Notes under the pieces: generated by a model
What the model was told of the DNA's origin: nothing
The model's database searches: none
Seen by the model: the letters and a program-made list of their open reading frames with translations, nothing else
Made by a program: the position numbers and the translations under genes
Part shown: positions 14,241-26,600 of the stretch, in pieces
How the letters are laid out: each line of letters starts with the position of its first letter
Numbering within the stretch: the stretch's first letter is position 1
DNA from: Strigops habroptila
Taxonomy: Eukaryota > Chordata > Aves > Psittaciformes > Psittacidae
NCBI RefSeq assembly: GCF_004027225.2
Contig: NC_044277.2
Coordinates: forward strand, 132,710,057-132,774,056
DNA length: 64,000 bases
Direction of reading: 5' to 3'

Positions 14241-15187
14241 GTAAGTCAGGTTTCTCCGGATTATTCTTTTTCTTTTTAAACAACAGGAGTTGCACCCACA
14301 GACTGAAAAACTCCGTTTAAGGCAACACTGAATTGCAAGTATAAATTCTATGCATTAAGATTCAGAGTAAGTTGCATTTTCTCCAGTGGCACCTCCAATG
14401 CTTGTAGCTGGTGGGGTCTGTCTTCACACTGAAGGCTGCCATGCTAGCACAGTGTTTTTCCAGTTCTACTCTGTGCTGCACCTTCCAGTCTGTACTTCCT
14501 GCTCTGGTGTGCATGGTGTTGGGCTTGCTGCCGACACGTGTACCATCCACATTCAGCATAGTACAGTATGAGACTCGGAAGAAGTCAAGGGGTTATTAAG
14601 GTCTGGTGCTCATCATTCCCACTGTCCCAAGCACAGGAGTCATGCTAGATTTTTTGACTAAATGAAAAATATACACTTTGAACAAGAGGCTCCGTTTAAA
14701 GAGCAAAAAGAGAGAAAAAGAAGGCTACAAACATGTAAAACTAAAACAAACTTTATAGAAAGCTTCAAAGTCATCACTGCATTCCAGAAACATTTCCAAA
14801 CACCACCTGCAATTCCTTAACTTTAAAAGTTCTCTAAAAGAAGCAATCAAAATTTAAAAGATGAAATTAAATGAATTTTTATTCCCTAGGACCTAGGACA
14901 GGCTGAAATGTGAAGATCGTTCTTAATCTGTGTATCACAGAACACTTGACAGGATGCGCCAGATACTAGCATTAAAGTAACCACAAGCAAGCAGAGCAGC
15001 TATTAGGAATGCGGTAACAGCTCACATACAGCCGTGGTTATTAGAATCAGTTTTACTGAGAAAAGGAATGTTGGCTCTAATTCTGCAGTTATCCCTTACT
15101 CTTTTTCAAAGAGTGCCACAGGGATTTTTAACTTCCATCTGGACAGCGTTCCTTTAACTGTTTTTGAACACCATGTGTGAGAACACA

Positions 15188-15495
15188 ACAGAATTGTAGA
15201 CATTAGAGATGGAAAAGACCTATTAGATCATGTAGTCATCCTCCTGCCAGTTAAAGATTTTTCCCTACAGAATAGTTCCTAGCACTTTGCCCAGTACAGT
15301 TTAAAGCATGTCGAGATATTTGGCTTCAACCATCTCCTTAGGAAAATTATTCCACAATGCATGAAGAATGTCGTTAGGACGTTTTTGCTGATAGACACAG
15401 CATGCATTTTTCTTTCCTTAATGATTTCCAGCCTATTATTCCTAGTTATATCCCACTGGGCCATCACGAATAACTCATCTTTACACCTTTGAATA
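15188..15495 (-). mobile_element. Ancient CR1-like LINE 3' end
   Basis: Read on the minus strand the copy ends in the typical AGGTC-TTTCCATCTC-like tail; on the plus strand it starts CAGAATTGTAGACATTAGAG ATGG and continues with CCACAATGCATG- and CCTAGTTATATCCCA-type blocks. These match, from memory, old amniote CR1 3' ends. It is diverged and truncated at its 5' side, with no coding capacity. Confidence 0.6.
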
Positions 15496-15906
15496 AATGG
15501 AGACAGATATGTTTCCTACACATTGGTCACTAGTTGGCCAGACTACACACAATTGCACAGCCAAAAAATACACTATACTGTAATAAAATCAGTCATTCCA
15601 CCCTTTTAGTCATAGTAGGATAATGGTCTCCACCTCAGTGAACATTTTCAGATGATACTCTCAACAAACCTGTTTATTCTTCCTTGCCTTCTGCTACCTT
15701 TGCATCCTTATCAAATGTGTAACATTTTCAAGATCTCCATTCCTTTCCATCTTCTCTCCAACAAAAAAGGTCTATTAAACTAGATTAATTTTGACAAATG
15801 TAAGTATTGCTAAATAGTTTAAAACACAAGTTATTAGGAATCAGAAGGTTTTCAAGCATCTCATATTATGAAGTATTTCTTTGGCCTAATTTCACTTGAT
15901 TCTTCC

Positions 15907-15925
15907 TTTTTTTTTTTTTTTTTTT
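15907..15925. repeat. Poly-T tract, 19 bases
   Basis: Homopolymer run in HIBADH intron 4; exact length may be affected by sequencing error. Confidence 0.95.
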
Positions 15926-17925
15926 GGTTATCAATTACTTCCTGCATTACTTTTACTTCATTCAAATTTCAGAATAACCCAATAACATTTTTCATATGAC
16001 CTTTGACAGTAAGGTGGCACATTGTGATTTCTACCACCATACCTACATCACCAACTTTGCAAAAAATTAATAAGATCAGATATACCCAGAAAAAATGAGC
16101 ACCTAGAAATTAAGAAACATGTCAGGAAAGAAAAGATTAGGCAAGTCATGGAGTGACTGAGGAAGAGCTGAAGAAGTAGTGACGTGAAAATTATATGCTC
16201 AGTACCAGGAGCACAGAGAACATTGCGGCCATCCTGAGTACACGCATTCAGGCTTTAGAAATAAAGCATAAAGGCATAAATCAAGAAATAACACTGGAGC
16301 AAATATTGCTATGCCATTAGATCTTTTCCTCACCAACAAGAACGCTTGACATTGAGGGTGACAGGTCAGAATTATTAGTTCCAAATTCATAAACCTGCTT
16401 CATCATGACAGTGTTTCAAGGATCCTAACGGATATTCCAATCACTGCATTAGCAGGCCAAGAAGTCAAAACCAAACAAAACCTCTGGCAAACACATCAAT
16501 GATACCTCCTTATTACAATAAAATTTACAAGCTAAGAGATACAACCTCTGAACCACTCATTACTATTTTTTATTTTTTAGTCTAGTCTGAAAACATCTTT
16601 CAAATCATCTTTGCAAGCATTGGTGTGCACAGGCATAGTCTTAACTCTTCTGCAAGGCCCTCTGTTCTGCTTCCCTTTGAAAAGACACTGCACTAAACCT
16701 TCAATGTTCAAGTAAGAGAATCACATTCAGCAATTATTGTTTGGCCTATTTAATCTGCTGTCAGTCTGACGATGCCACTGAAATACATTCACTTCTCAGT
16801 TTTGAGCAGGTGCCCTCTTTTTTATTTTTTATTTTTAATAAAAAGCTGTAATATTGAAACATATTGCTCTTTGAAATGAAATAACAGAAAAGATCTTCAC
16901 AGTGTTTACAAACATTATTTTTCTTTGCTCCATATTATGTACGGATCTGGCCATACAGGGGATAAATCTGCAATTCACCCTTCAAGGACTAACATTTTAC
17001 TTTACATTACCAGAGAGCTGAAATCTCAATTTGTAAGTGTTACTACTAATGTTCTTTCCATCACCTAGTGGCTAGCTGGAGCTTATGGAAGTAGTACTAT
17101 GAGAACAAACAGTTTGAAATGACAGCTGGAATAGAAACTCCAACCTTTTCTTACCAGCTCCAACCCATAGTTCCTACAAAAAAATGTTCTATTCTACTGT
17201 TTATTACCATTGTAGCATGACTACAGTTCTCTGCATGACAGCTGTTATTAACAGTTAGCAGTCAGACTTTTTTATTGACATCTATGTTGGCTAAAGGAAG
17301 CAATGAGAGGAAAGATCTATGTAAGTTTCATTACCAGATCTAAAGAACCACACTTACAAAAGAAATGAAAGCAGTTTATCTGTACCTCCAAAAACAGAAA
17401 AGCAAATCAAACTGTCACATCTTTTTGTGAAGTTCTAGTAGAATGCAGTACAATGTATTTTGAGCTTAAGAGGAGCTGATGTAATTTCAGGAATCAGTGG
17501 ACGGGGAAAAATGTTAAAAAAGTAGTATCTGAACACTAACAATGCTTACAATGAAGAAAGCATGGCATCAGGAATAAAAAGCCATTTCACCAACTGTACT
17601 TTAGACAATGAACATTTTGTATACTGAATTAAAGAGAGAAATGTTACCCTAACATCAGTGAAACCACTAGTAAAGTTTGCTCTGGATTGCAAGGTGAGAA
17701 TCTGTATCATACTGTCAGTGAAACCAGTGGAAGGACAAACTCAAGGCAATTCTTAAAGGCTAAATTTAGATCCCTTATTCAGCCAATAGTACCTTCACCG
17801 CCAACAGAAGTCAGTTTTAAATATGCTTCTGTGATAATGTGTGCTTTAAAAGCCTTTTATACATACAAAGATGCAGAATCCAGTCTTTGCAAAAAGATAA
17901 ATGTACTCCTCCAGATTTAAAAAAA

Positions 17926-17944
17926 CCAACCAACCAACCAACCA
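17926..17944. repeat. (CCAA)n microsatellite
   Basis: There are four CCAA units plus CCA, preceded by an A run, in HIBADH intron 4. Confidence 0.9.
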
Positions 17945-20512
17945 CGACAACAAAAAAAAACACCCAAAACCACAGATTTTGAAGATGTTCCCTCATTTGC
18001 TATATGCTCACAAAGAGCTTACAAATCAGGGCAGCACTGGGAACTGTGACACAACTTTCTCATGCGGACCTGCAAGAGATCCTAATCCCAAGGTAAAGCG
18101 ATTGCTATCTCTAGACAGCATTAGCGGCATAATCTGCATGCAACTACAGGGATAAGAAGTATTTTCCAAAGTCAGTTAATACAAAATAACTTGGTGCATC
18201 AATTTCCACTAATGCGTCCTGACTGTAAGCTGCAAGTAAATGCTGTAGACGAATCATATGAAGTAGACGTCTCTACTACACTGGTGCACAAGTCATCTGA
18301 AAAAGATCAAGGGAAAGAATCTTTCAGGGGTAAGGGCTGCAAACAAACCACTAAAATCTGGCACTAACACTAGGCCTTAAGATTTTTTGTTTGCAATGTC
18401 AAGACAGGATTAAAATCACCACTATTTCTCCATAAGGTTTATAGCCCAAGCAATATTCAAAATATTATTTAGTTTGAGAAATAACTCGTTCACAGTGCAG
18501 ATGAACATTAACATCCATCAGGCAACACCCAAATACCTAAAAACACAAGTGGAATTGTCTGCCAATAACAGCTAGTAAACAGACAGATCTAAAGACAACA
18601 GTTCAGGCATGCTGCTTTCTCTTCCTCCTCACTGCATCCCGCAAACGCCCTCCCTAACACTCCTGCCAAGTCTACAGCAACAGGATAATGCCTGCCAATT
18701 TCTAGAGAGCTGAGCATACTTCTCCATTTAGGGTTTTGTCTGAAGGCCAACAATCCAGTCAGGACATTCAAAAACACCCCAAAGACTTGATGTGTTAGGT
18801 CCTGAAAGATGGAAATAACAAAGCATAATATAAAATCTCTTTCCAACACACTTCTCCACATTTCTAGCAACTGCCCACTTCAAACATGATTTGTACAGAG
18901 CACTCCTTGGCATTCACAAGCATATGATGTACTAGAAAGCTAAATCTCAATTCTTTCCCCCTCCTTCAGAATATCATTCAATCTGTAACTGACACTGAAG
19001 ACCAAATAACTTGTGTTCAGATAAACCACTAATTCCAAAAGGGCAATTTGTATTCAGACCAGTCCACTGTATGTTATATTACACTCAGCCACAAGATTAC
19101 CATTTTCTCAAGGAACAAAACTCCCAAGACAGGTTGTTTGGAATCAAACTTTTCTTCATTCTTTGTAGTTATAGCAGCCTTAAAGCAAATCCTCACGGTT
19201 AAAAACCAGTTACAGAGATTTCTAAATGGTAAATAATTCCCTTGGATAAACAACATATTTGGGGTAAAGGGATTGAAAAGAACCACACAGAAGATGTCAG
19301 AATTGCCCAACTGGTAAGTAGAAGGCCATGCTGTGTTCAGAAAGGATCAGACAGATATATAATCCACCCACAACATACTTTTTTCCTGTGGTTTTTATTC
19401 CCAGGCTGACAAGTTATCTAACTTTATAAAAAAAGGATTAATATTTTGTCTGAGAAGCAAGAATCTTGTCTTCCCCATTATCTTTTTCAATATTGCCTAC
19501 CTTAGTCTTCCAACTTTCTGTTCACATTAGAATTTGAATTGAAAATTTTGGCTTCTAGTGTGTAGCCAAATCCTGCCTTAGTTTTCAGTTGAAAATTAAA
19601 AAGATGGTTAGCTTTTGCTCCTCACCCACACTCATCTTCATGAGCTGAAATTCAGGCCATGCTCTTCCTAGCTTGTGCATGATACCTCTTACAAATTCTG
19701 AAAGCCTATGTTCTCTCTTACCCTTTGCATTTTTATCCTCTTTCAGATATAACTATCTGAATTACCTCATTAAAGACAGGAAAATGAAGAATTCTCATGA
19801 TGCCACTAACATTAAATTTTAGAGTGGATAGTAAATACCCCAAGATTTTCCCACACAAAATGAGTTTTCCTCACCTTCTAATTCTAGCGGTTTTAGAGAA
19901 TTCATCGATGGTTCTGTTTTCAAAACATTAATTTTGTGCTGCTGCTTTCCTCTCTCCACAAAATAAAAGACCTCTATGCTCTATATTCTTTCTTACAAGC
20001 GATGAAATACTCAGAGATCAGTAACTAGCAACTTCAAGAATATGCAAGTATCACCCACTTTCTTCAAATGTTATAAAACCAGAGGAAAGCTCTTTTTTTC
20101 CTGACAATTAAATCCCTTATTCCCCTCTTCATTATTTCCTTATTAATTAATGAAAAAAGCAGCAGAACTGCTTAATGGTAACTAAACAATCTTTCCCTAA
20201 CAGAAAGAAATGGATGGAGACCGAAGAGATGTGAATACGTGCATAAAAATACAACTTTACAAAAGAAGTTAAATTAAAAGGACCATTGTACTATATCACG
20301 TGAAAGGTCAGTTTTTCCAGGTCTAACACAAAAGCATATTCTTAGCTCTTAAAAGTATTTCTACAATAACACACATTTCTTAAAAAAAAAGAGAATGCTG
20401 TACATGTAGCAAAGAAAGCAACTTTTACCAGCAAGGGTACAAACTGATGGCTGAAATTGCAAACAAAGAGACAACATGTCCAATATGAGGCAAACTGTTA
20501 ATGAAGACTTAC

Positions 20513-20634
20513 CTCCAGAAACTGGGGCATCCATGAAAACGGCTCCCATTTTTTCAACTGCTTTGGCTAATTCTTTTGAAACTGCAGGGTCTATAGTGCT
20601 GGAATCTATTAGCAATGAGCCTTTCTTCACTTTC
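20513..20634 (-). CDS. HIBADH: HIBADH exon 4 (substrate-binding motif)
   Basis: This 122-nt exon lies between the acceptor AG at 20636-20635 and a GTAAG donor starting at 20512. It encodes VKKGSLLIDSSTIDPAVSKE and, after a further stretch, EKMGAVFMDAPVSGG; the last Gly codon leaves one base for exon 5. DAPVSGG is the conserved substrate/cofactor-contact motif of beta-hydroxyacid dehydrogenases. It is the last HIBADH exon detected in the window. Confidence 0.95.
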
Positions 20635-23600
20635 CTAAAATTAAGATTTATTGTTAAGTATTTGTTGCACAAGACATCTGCAACTATTACCATGGCACTG
20701 ACTTTCTTCAGCATGATAAATGCACAGACACTTTTCGGTACACTAATAAACAGAAAGTTTTAAACTTTACTGAGCAAGATCTGCTCAGTATGTATACTGC
20801 TGAGTATGTATACTGCAGTTTTGAATTACTCAAAACACAATAAAACCTGAACACAAAAAAGGATATGAATCCTAAACACTATTATTAAAAAAATTACACA
20901 AAAAAGGTGCCTTAGGAAAACTTGCCTAAAAGAATGCCGATTGCATTCTTTTAATCATTGCTAAAATTTAATCAACATAAAGATCATAACTAACACCACA
21001 AAAACCCACTGCAGTTTTAAAGTGAAGCAGGAGGAAAAATGTGAAGTTTTCCCACTGAGAGCTAGTAAATTTAGGCAGAAGAATTATATCCCAAACTGTA
21101 GAACGCAAGAAGTTGTACAGGTGTTCAAAAAATGCAATTAAAGTACAGTTTTCTAATGCCCTCAACAATTAAAAAAAAATTATATTTTTATCCCTCTTTC
21201 CATTCAATTGCACCATGACATCATGTCCACTGGACCAGCAACCACCATGAAATCAAACAGCATAGTTTTTTGTCATAAAAAGATGACTAATTTGAAGCTA
21301 CACATAACAGATGAACAGGTTTGCTGCACCTTGTGTGCTCTTGACAGTACAGTGAATTTCGCTGAATCAAATTGCCTAGATTGCTGGAAATAGTCTCTGA
21401 ATATATACAAACAATTGTGGACCCCACTGTAGCTTCAGATTCAAATAATGCCACATACACAGAACTTGTCCTTTTTCACAGGAGGGATGAGCTGCTGCAG
21501 TTAGTTTGAACACATGCAAATGAAAACCAGCGTGGTAAATACAGTTCTACATCGTCTCCCCTAATGTTCGGAACAAGGAGCAGTTGCACAGGCTCCTTGG
21601 TAACACAGCAGGATGACTAAGTTAACTCTTAAACACTCAGAGCATCAGCGTTTTCTTCAGTAGATGAAGAAACCGACTTCTTCAGAAAATGATCAAAGTC
21701 AAACCAGTCACCAAGGACCAGGTCACTCTAGTGTGACAATTAACCACTACTGTCAAATTACACTTTCTTCTCTTGAATACAGTGGCTGAGAAACTGCAGC
21801 AACACAGGACTGCTTTCCACATACCCTGTTCCCCTGCACTGTTTTCCACATCTAGGTCCGTGAAAGATTAACTGGCTGTGTTACATCAGTAAGTACTGCA
21901 AAGTCTTCAAAGCACCACCATCCTGGATACAATTCTCCTGCAGCTGTTTGCCCAGCATTGTGGGACAGATCCAATTACCCTTCTTCCCTGAAGAGTCTAA
22001 GTTATGGATACTTAGATCTGCTCAGTCCTACTTTGTGAGGAATTAACTACAGTAAGGGAAGGAAACAATTATTATTTTCTACATTGCAAGAAGAATAGAA
22101 ATCCTCCTCCTCTACTTCATTTTACTATCAGACCACCTTAATATTGCCTATACTCCACACCTAAAAAAGGTGTAATTGGTTTTAGACAATCTACTGTATT
22201 TTTGTCTTCTGTATGTTTCTTCTTTTACTTTATTAACCTGGATAGCTGTAAGATCCTACATAATCCTCAGAGGTATTGAGTAGCCTTAAGTCAGCCTGCT
22301 AGGAGCAGTGCATATGTGGCCAGAAAAGCCTTTTAAATACTATTTATTTTTTAATTTGACAAGTCCAAAAACTGTATTAGAATTCCACAAACTATAGATT
22401 TTAGGCTCAGTGGAAATCTCTCCAGAAAAGTTAAAAACCAGTTTTGCATTAAACAAACTCTTTAGATAATTTCTTGTGTAATAAACAGACAATAAGAGTA
22501 GAAATCAATAAAGCCTTGTCAGTTATTCCACGTTAATGCACTTTAATGCCATGAGACACAATGGCATCTCTTCAGAACATTTCATTTATAGGATTTCAAG
22601 TTAAAGAAGGAAGCATTTGAGCAAATAATTGTTGCCAGCAAATATTCTTGGGACTACTTGTCTGTAGTACATTACAGTAAAAGAAAACATGCAACTGAGA
22701 AGGTAGAGAATAGTTAAGTTGCCTCAAATTCAACTGAGTTATAATTCTACTGAAAATAAATTAAGACTTTAGCTAAAAGCCATTCAACAGCAAACACAGG
22801 TTAAGAGAACTCATACAATTAGAAATATCAATAGTGACACAGCAGAGGAGAACATTAAGTGCCCTGAAGGCACAGCAAGAGTTACAGCAGCAGTGATCAT
22901 CTAACAAACAATGTAGTACAGTCTTGAGTAGGACTGGGAATGCTCCAAACTGCAAAAAAATCTTACTTTAGAATTCCATTTGCTCCTGTGTAAACTTCTT
23001 TTGCATTGGGACTTGAAGGCAGCATGGTAATAATTCTGTCTGCTCTTTCTGCTACATCTGCCGGGGAATCTGTTACCTTTTAAAGGAAAAAAAACCCAAA
23101 ACATATTAAAATTATGCAAGCTTACACTTCCTAAAAAAGAGATGTCAGACACATTTGCTGAGTTTGCTTTTAGTATTCACAGGGCACTGGTCACAACTAA
23201 ACTAGGTAAAAAAATAAAACACAAGAAAACCTGCCCTCCTAGTGGAAATGTTTATTAATTGGATCCAGTAACAGAAAACCAAAAAAATCTGAAAAGGATG
23301 TCCTACCACAGAAGTTTCTCCAGAACATCTGCCAATACTTGCATCTCACCAATCCATTCATGAATCTTCAATTCACTATAAACGACTCATCTACATGAAA
23401 TATTGCTCCATAACGTTTCTAAGGAGGGACAATATGAAGGATCACAGAAATCTTACTTTTTTTCTTGTCTTATATACAGCATTGGAAGAGAGGAAGACTG
23501 AGGCAAAAGAAAAAATTACTTAATGCACCTTTGAGCCTCACCTTAAAAAAAACAATGATGAACTGATGTTTCTCCCAGTATTACAGTTGACGTTTTTAAA

Positions 23601-26600
23601 AAGGAAAATTATCAACTCAAGCATCCTTCACCAAAAAGATCTGAACAAGTTTCAAAATATATCATTAGGTATTGGCTGCTAAATAAACAATCAATGACCA
23701 TTCCTTATCTATTTATAACTACAGGCATTTGTTATCATTTTTCTTAGTTTTGATACTGAAGGTCCTTATGTAAATATATTCTCTTTTTAGAGACAATGCA
23801 TTTATAAGGGCTCAGCACCAAAGAAAGCATGTTATATACACATTTGTAAGAAATGCTGAATAAGATCTTGAAGGACTTCGGGGATACAGCATGAGAAACC
23901 TTGACTTTTATTTGACTATAAGTAAAAGAAAGGAAGAATGTATATATTCACTGAACAAAGCTCACTCTCTCAAAAAAAAAGAAAACAAACTGGCATAGAT
24001 GGGACTTAGAGGCAGGTTTTGTTTTGAAAGAATAAGTTAATACTACACAAAACATCTGGTATACCACAGAGTTATAAAAGGAAACATACCCTAGTCTAAA
24101 GAACAAAGCTTAGGAGGAATAAATGAGGCAATTATAAGCAGAAAAGCTTCTATTTCTGATTAGTTAATTTTATGACTTGCTTCCCTGGAGACCAGAGAGC
24201 CTAGCTCTTTATATAAGAGTATGAAACCTTTGTCTTTAGTTCTGAGTATCTCTGGTTTGGTTCAGTCCCAATGTGTATTATTAGAGGAGGAGAGAGGATG
24301 TGTGTAATTGGATCCTGCACTTATATACATCTTCTTATTTGAAACTATTATCTCCAGTATTCTTAGACGTTTACAAGTTATCAGCAGAAGACTCTGTGAC
24401 CCATTTTCACCTTTCGACCAGAAGCTGAAAAACATACTATATTGGTCACATAACTTAAAAACTACATCAGCCTCACATTTGCACTTGGCTAGATAGGATA
24501 TAACTGTTTTTTTGGTTACAGATTTAAACACTTCTTAACAGAGATATACAGAAGACACAGTAGTGTCTTTAATTTATTCCGTCCATGTCTTTCAAAATAC
24601 TGACATGTCTTTTATAGGAAGAAAATGAGATTAAAAATGTACCTAGACTGGGATGGTACTTCCACAACCACACAAAGGAAAATCATTTTGCTACCTTGAA
24701 GTAAGTAGCAAAAAAAAAGGCAGGAATTGCCATTCTTGTCTTTTATGGTACTGTTAACAAATACGATTAATAATCCCAGAGGAAACCTATCTACCTGGTT
24801 CAACAAGCAGCATACACAACCTTTTATATTTTATTTGGGACTTCCTGTCTCAGAAATCAAGTTAAATTATTTGAAAGCTAGTAAGAAACATTAAGCATTT
24901 GAAATAATTAAGAATATGTGCGTAACTTTAAAAACCATACCAAATACTAATTGCTGATTACTAACATAGAGCATAATGGCTTGGAGCAGCAGCTCACCAA
25001 GTTCCGTACATGTTCTGACACTTGCCAGTTCAAGCAAACTTTTTTAGTATGCAACTGGATAGGGGAGACTTTTCTTCAACTGGACATTGGTTTATGCCCT
25101 TCAGCATGTGCATCTGCTTATATTTGTTCCAAAATGCTTTCCTATTTTTTTATTTATATTTATGATAAGTCAGTTAATAATTCCGCTTGCCTGAAATGCC
25201 ATTCTTACTGAATACACTGAAGAAAGCTCTGGTTTTATGCTGCTTTATGCATCAGATGACTTCAGTAACATTCTCAAACTGTCAAATAGATACATAAACT
25301 GAAGCAAAGCAACTGTGTGACACATGTGTAAGAGAGAAAGTGATAATTATGAGGAAGGGAAAGACAGTAGAGTGCGGAGGCAGCCTGCTTGCTCACAGCA
25401 CGGTTCAGTATCCACTCTTGTTTGTAGGCTTGCGACTTTCTCCAAGTTTTACCGCAAGTGGTTCCATATGCTCCTGCTCAGCCAGTTTTCCCCTTACTAT
25501 TCACCATCAGCAGGCAGGTGGCTGCCTCCTGACGTACATTACCTCCCAGTTCTTTACTTTAGAGGATAAAGAAAGTGGAGTCACAGAATATGCAGAATTA
25601 TGATCAAGCATCCCTCACCCTCCATATACCTTGGTAGTAGCACTGACTTTAAAAATGGACATCTGACAACATTTACTGTCTCTTGGGGGGAATCTTTTCA
25701 CCTCTGTAACACTCCTGATGATTTTACCCTACCAGCCAGACTAAAGAGAAAGCAGCCCTTGGAGCCCAATATTCCTTCTACAGCTCTTTCTACAAGGCCC
25801 CCTGGACCCACAATTTTCCAACTCCTGAAAAAAAATGTCAGGGTAGGATTTACACCTATAGATCAAGAAGAAGAAGTTACGTTTGCATATTTTCTTTACG
25901 TGTGTTTTATTTGTATTTAAGCCTACCCATGTATTCTCTTAGTGATTTACGATCTTAAAACATACTTTGGGCTTTATTTTTAAAAGCGTTACAGTTTACC
26001 TTTAATATCACATGTTAAGTCTTGCAGTGGATGCCAAGGATTCTATTACTATGGCAATAAGCTATCCAAATGGGCAGCCACAGCAAAGAGATCCCACTGC
26101 AGAATATGGATTAAAAATACAACCAATTGTTCAAAACAGACTTCCTTTCCATTTGCCCAGCCTCTTACTCAAGATGGGTCTGGTTCTGGTCCTGAGGGTC
26201 TCAGCTGCTTTAACAAAATAAAAGGAATAACTAGGAAAAGAAGCTGCAAAGAGTAGTTTCCCACTTGAGGCCATGATTTTGTAATCATTCAAGGAGAGCT
26301 GCAATTAATTATTAACAGGTACACTTTATTATTTCATCTTTTGGGAATCTGGATGTTACCTCATTATTTTAAAACAGCTGCAATAAGCTTCAACAGTTTA
26401 GACTTTCAAGGCATACAGTTCCTCTATCTAGATCTACCTACAATTTCCCTGCCACTGCTGGAGAATTCCCTCCCATCCTCTACACTGTCAAATAAGAGTA
26501 TTATTTTTACATTGGTTTCTCCTTACTTGAGTACATTCCTTTGTTTCTGTGTTTTATGCACCTATGCATCCAGCCACAACCATCTAAACTGCTATTGCTC

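Larger units (their letters stand above)
1..20512 (-). other. HIBADH: HIBADH intron 4 (incomplete, >20.5 kb)
   Basis: This is non-coding AT-rich intron sequence on the HIBADH strand, running off the left edge. I saw no further HIBADH exon and no other gene. It holds a solo LTR (13673-14240), a 70-bp inverted LTR remnant (13546-13615), an old CR1 tail (15188-15495), a CTCF-like site (4540-4552) and short simple repeats. The ORFs of 60-142 codons in this stretch show no recognisable domains and are most likely chance. Confidence 0.85.

Noticed and set aside
1..20512. Search for HIBADH exons 5-8 on the minus strand
   Set aside because: No segment encoding the expected SGNLTFMVGG-, GQAAK- or GGFGTTLMAKDLG-type motifs was found by eye. 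The ACCACCATACC and ACCACCATGAAA words seen near 16.0 and 21.2 kb translate to unrelated residues.
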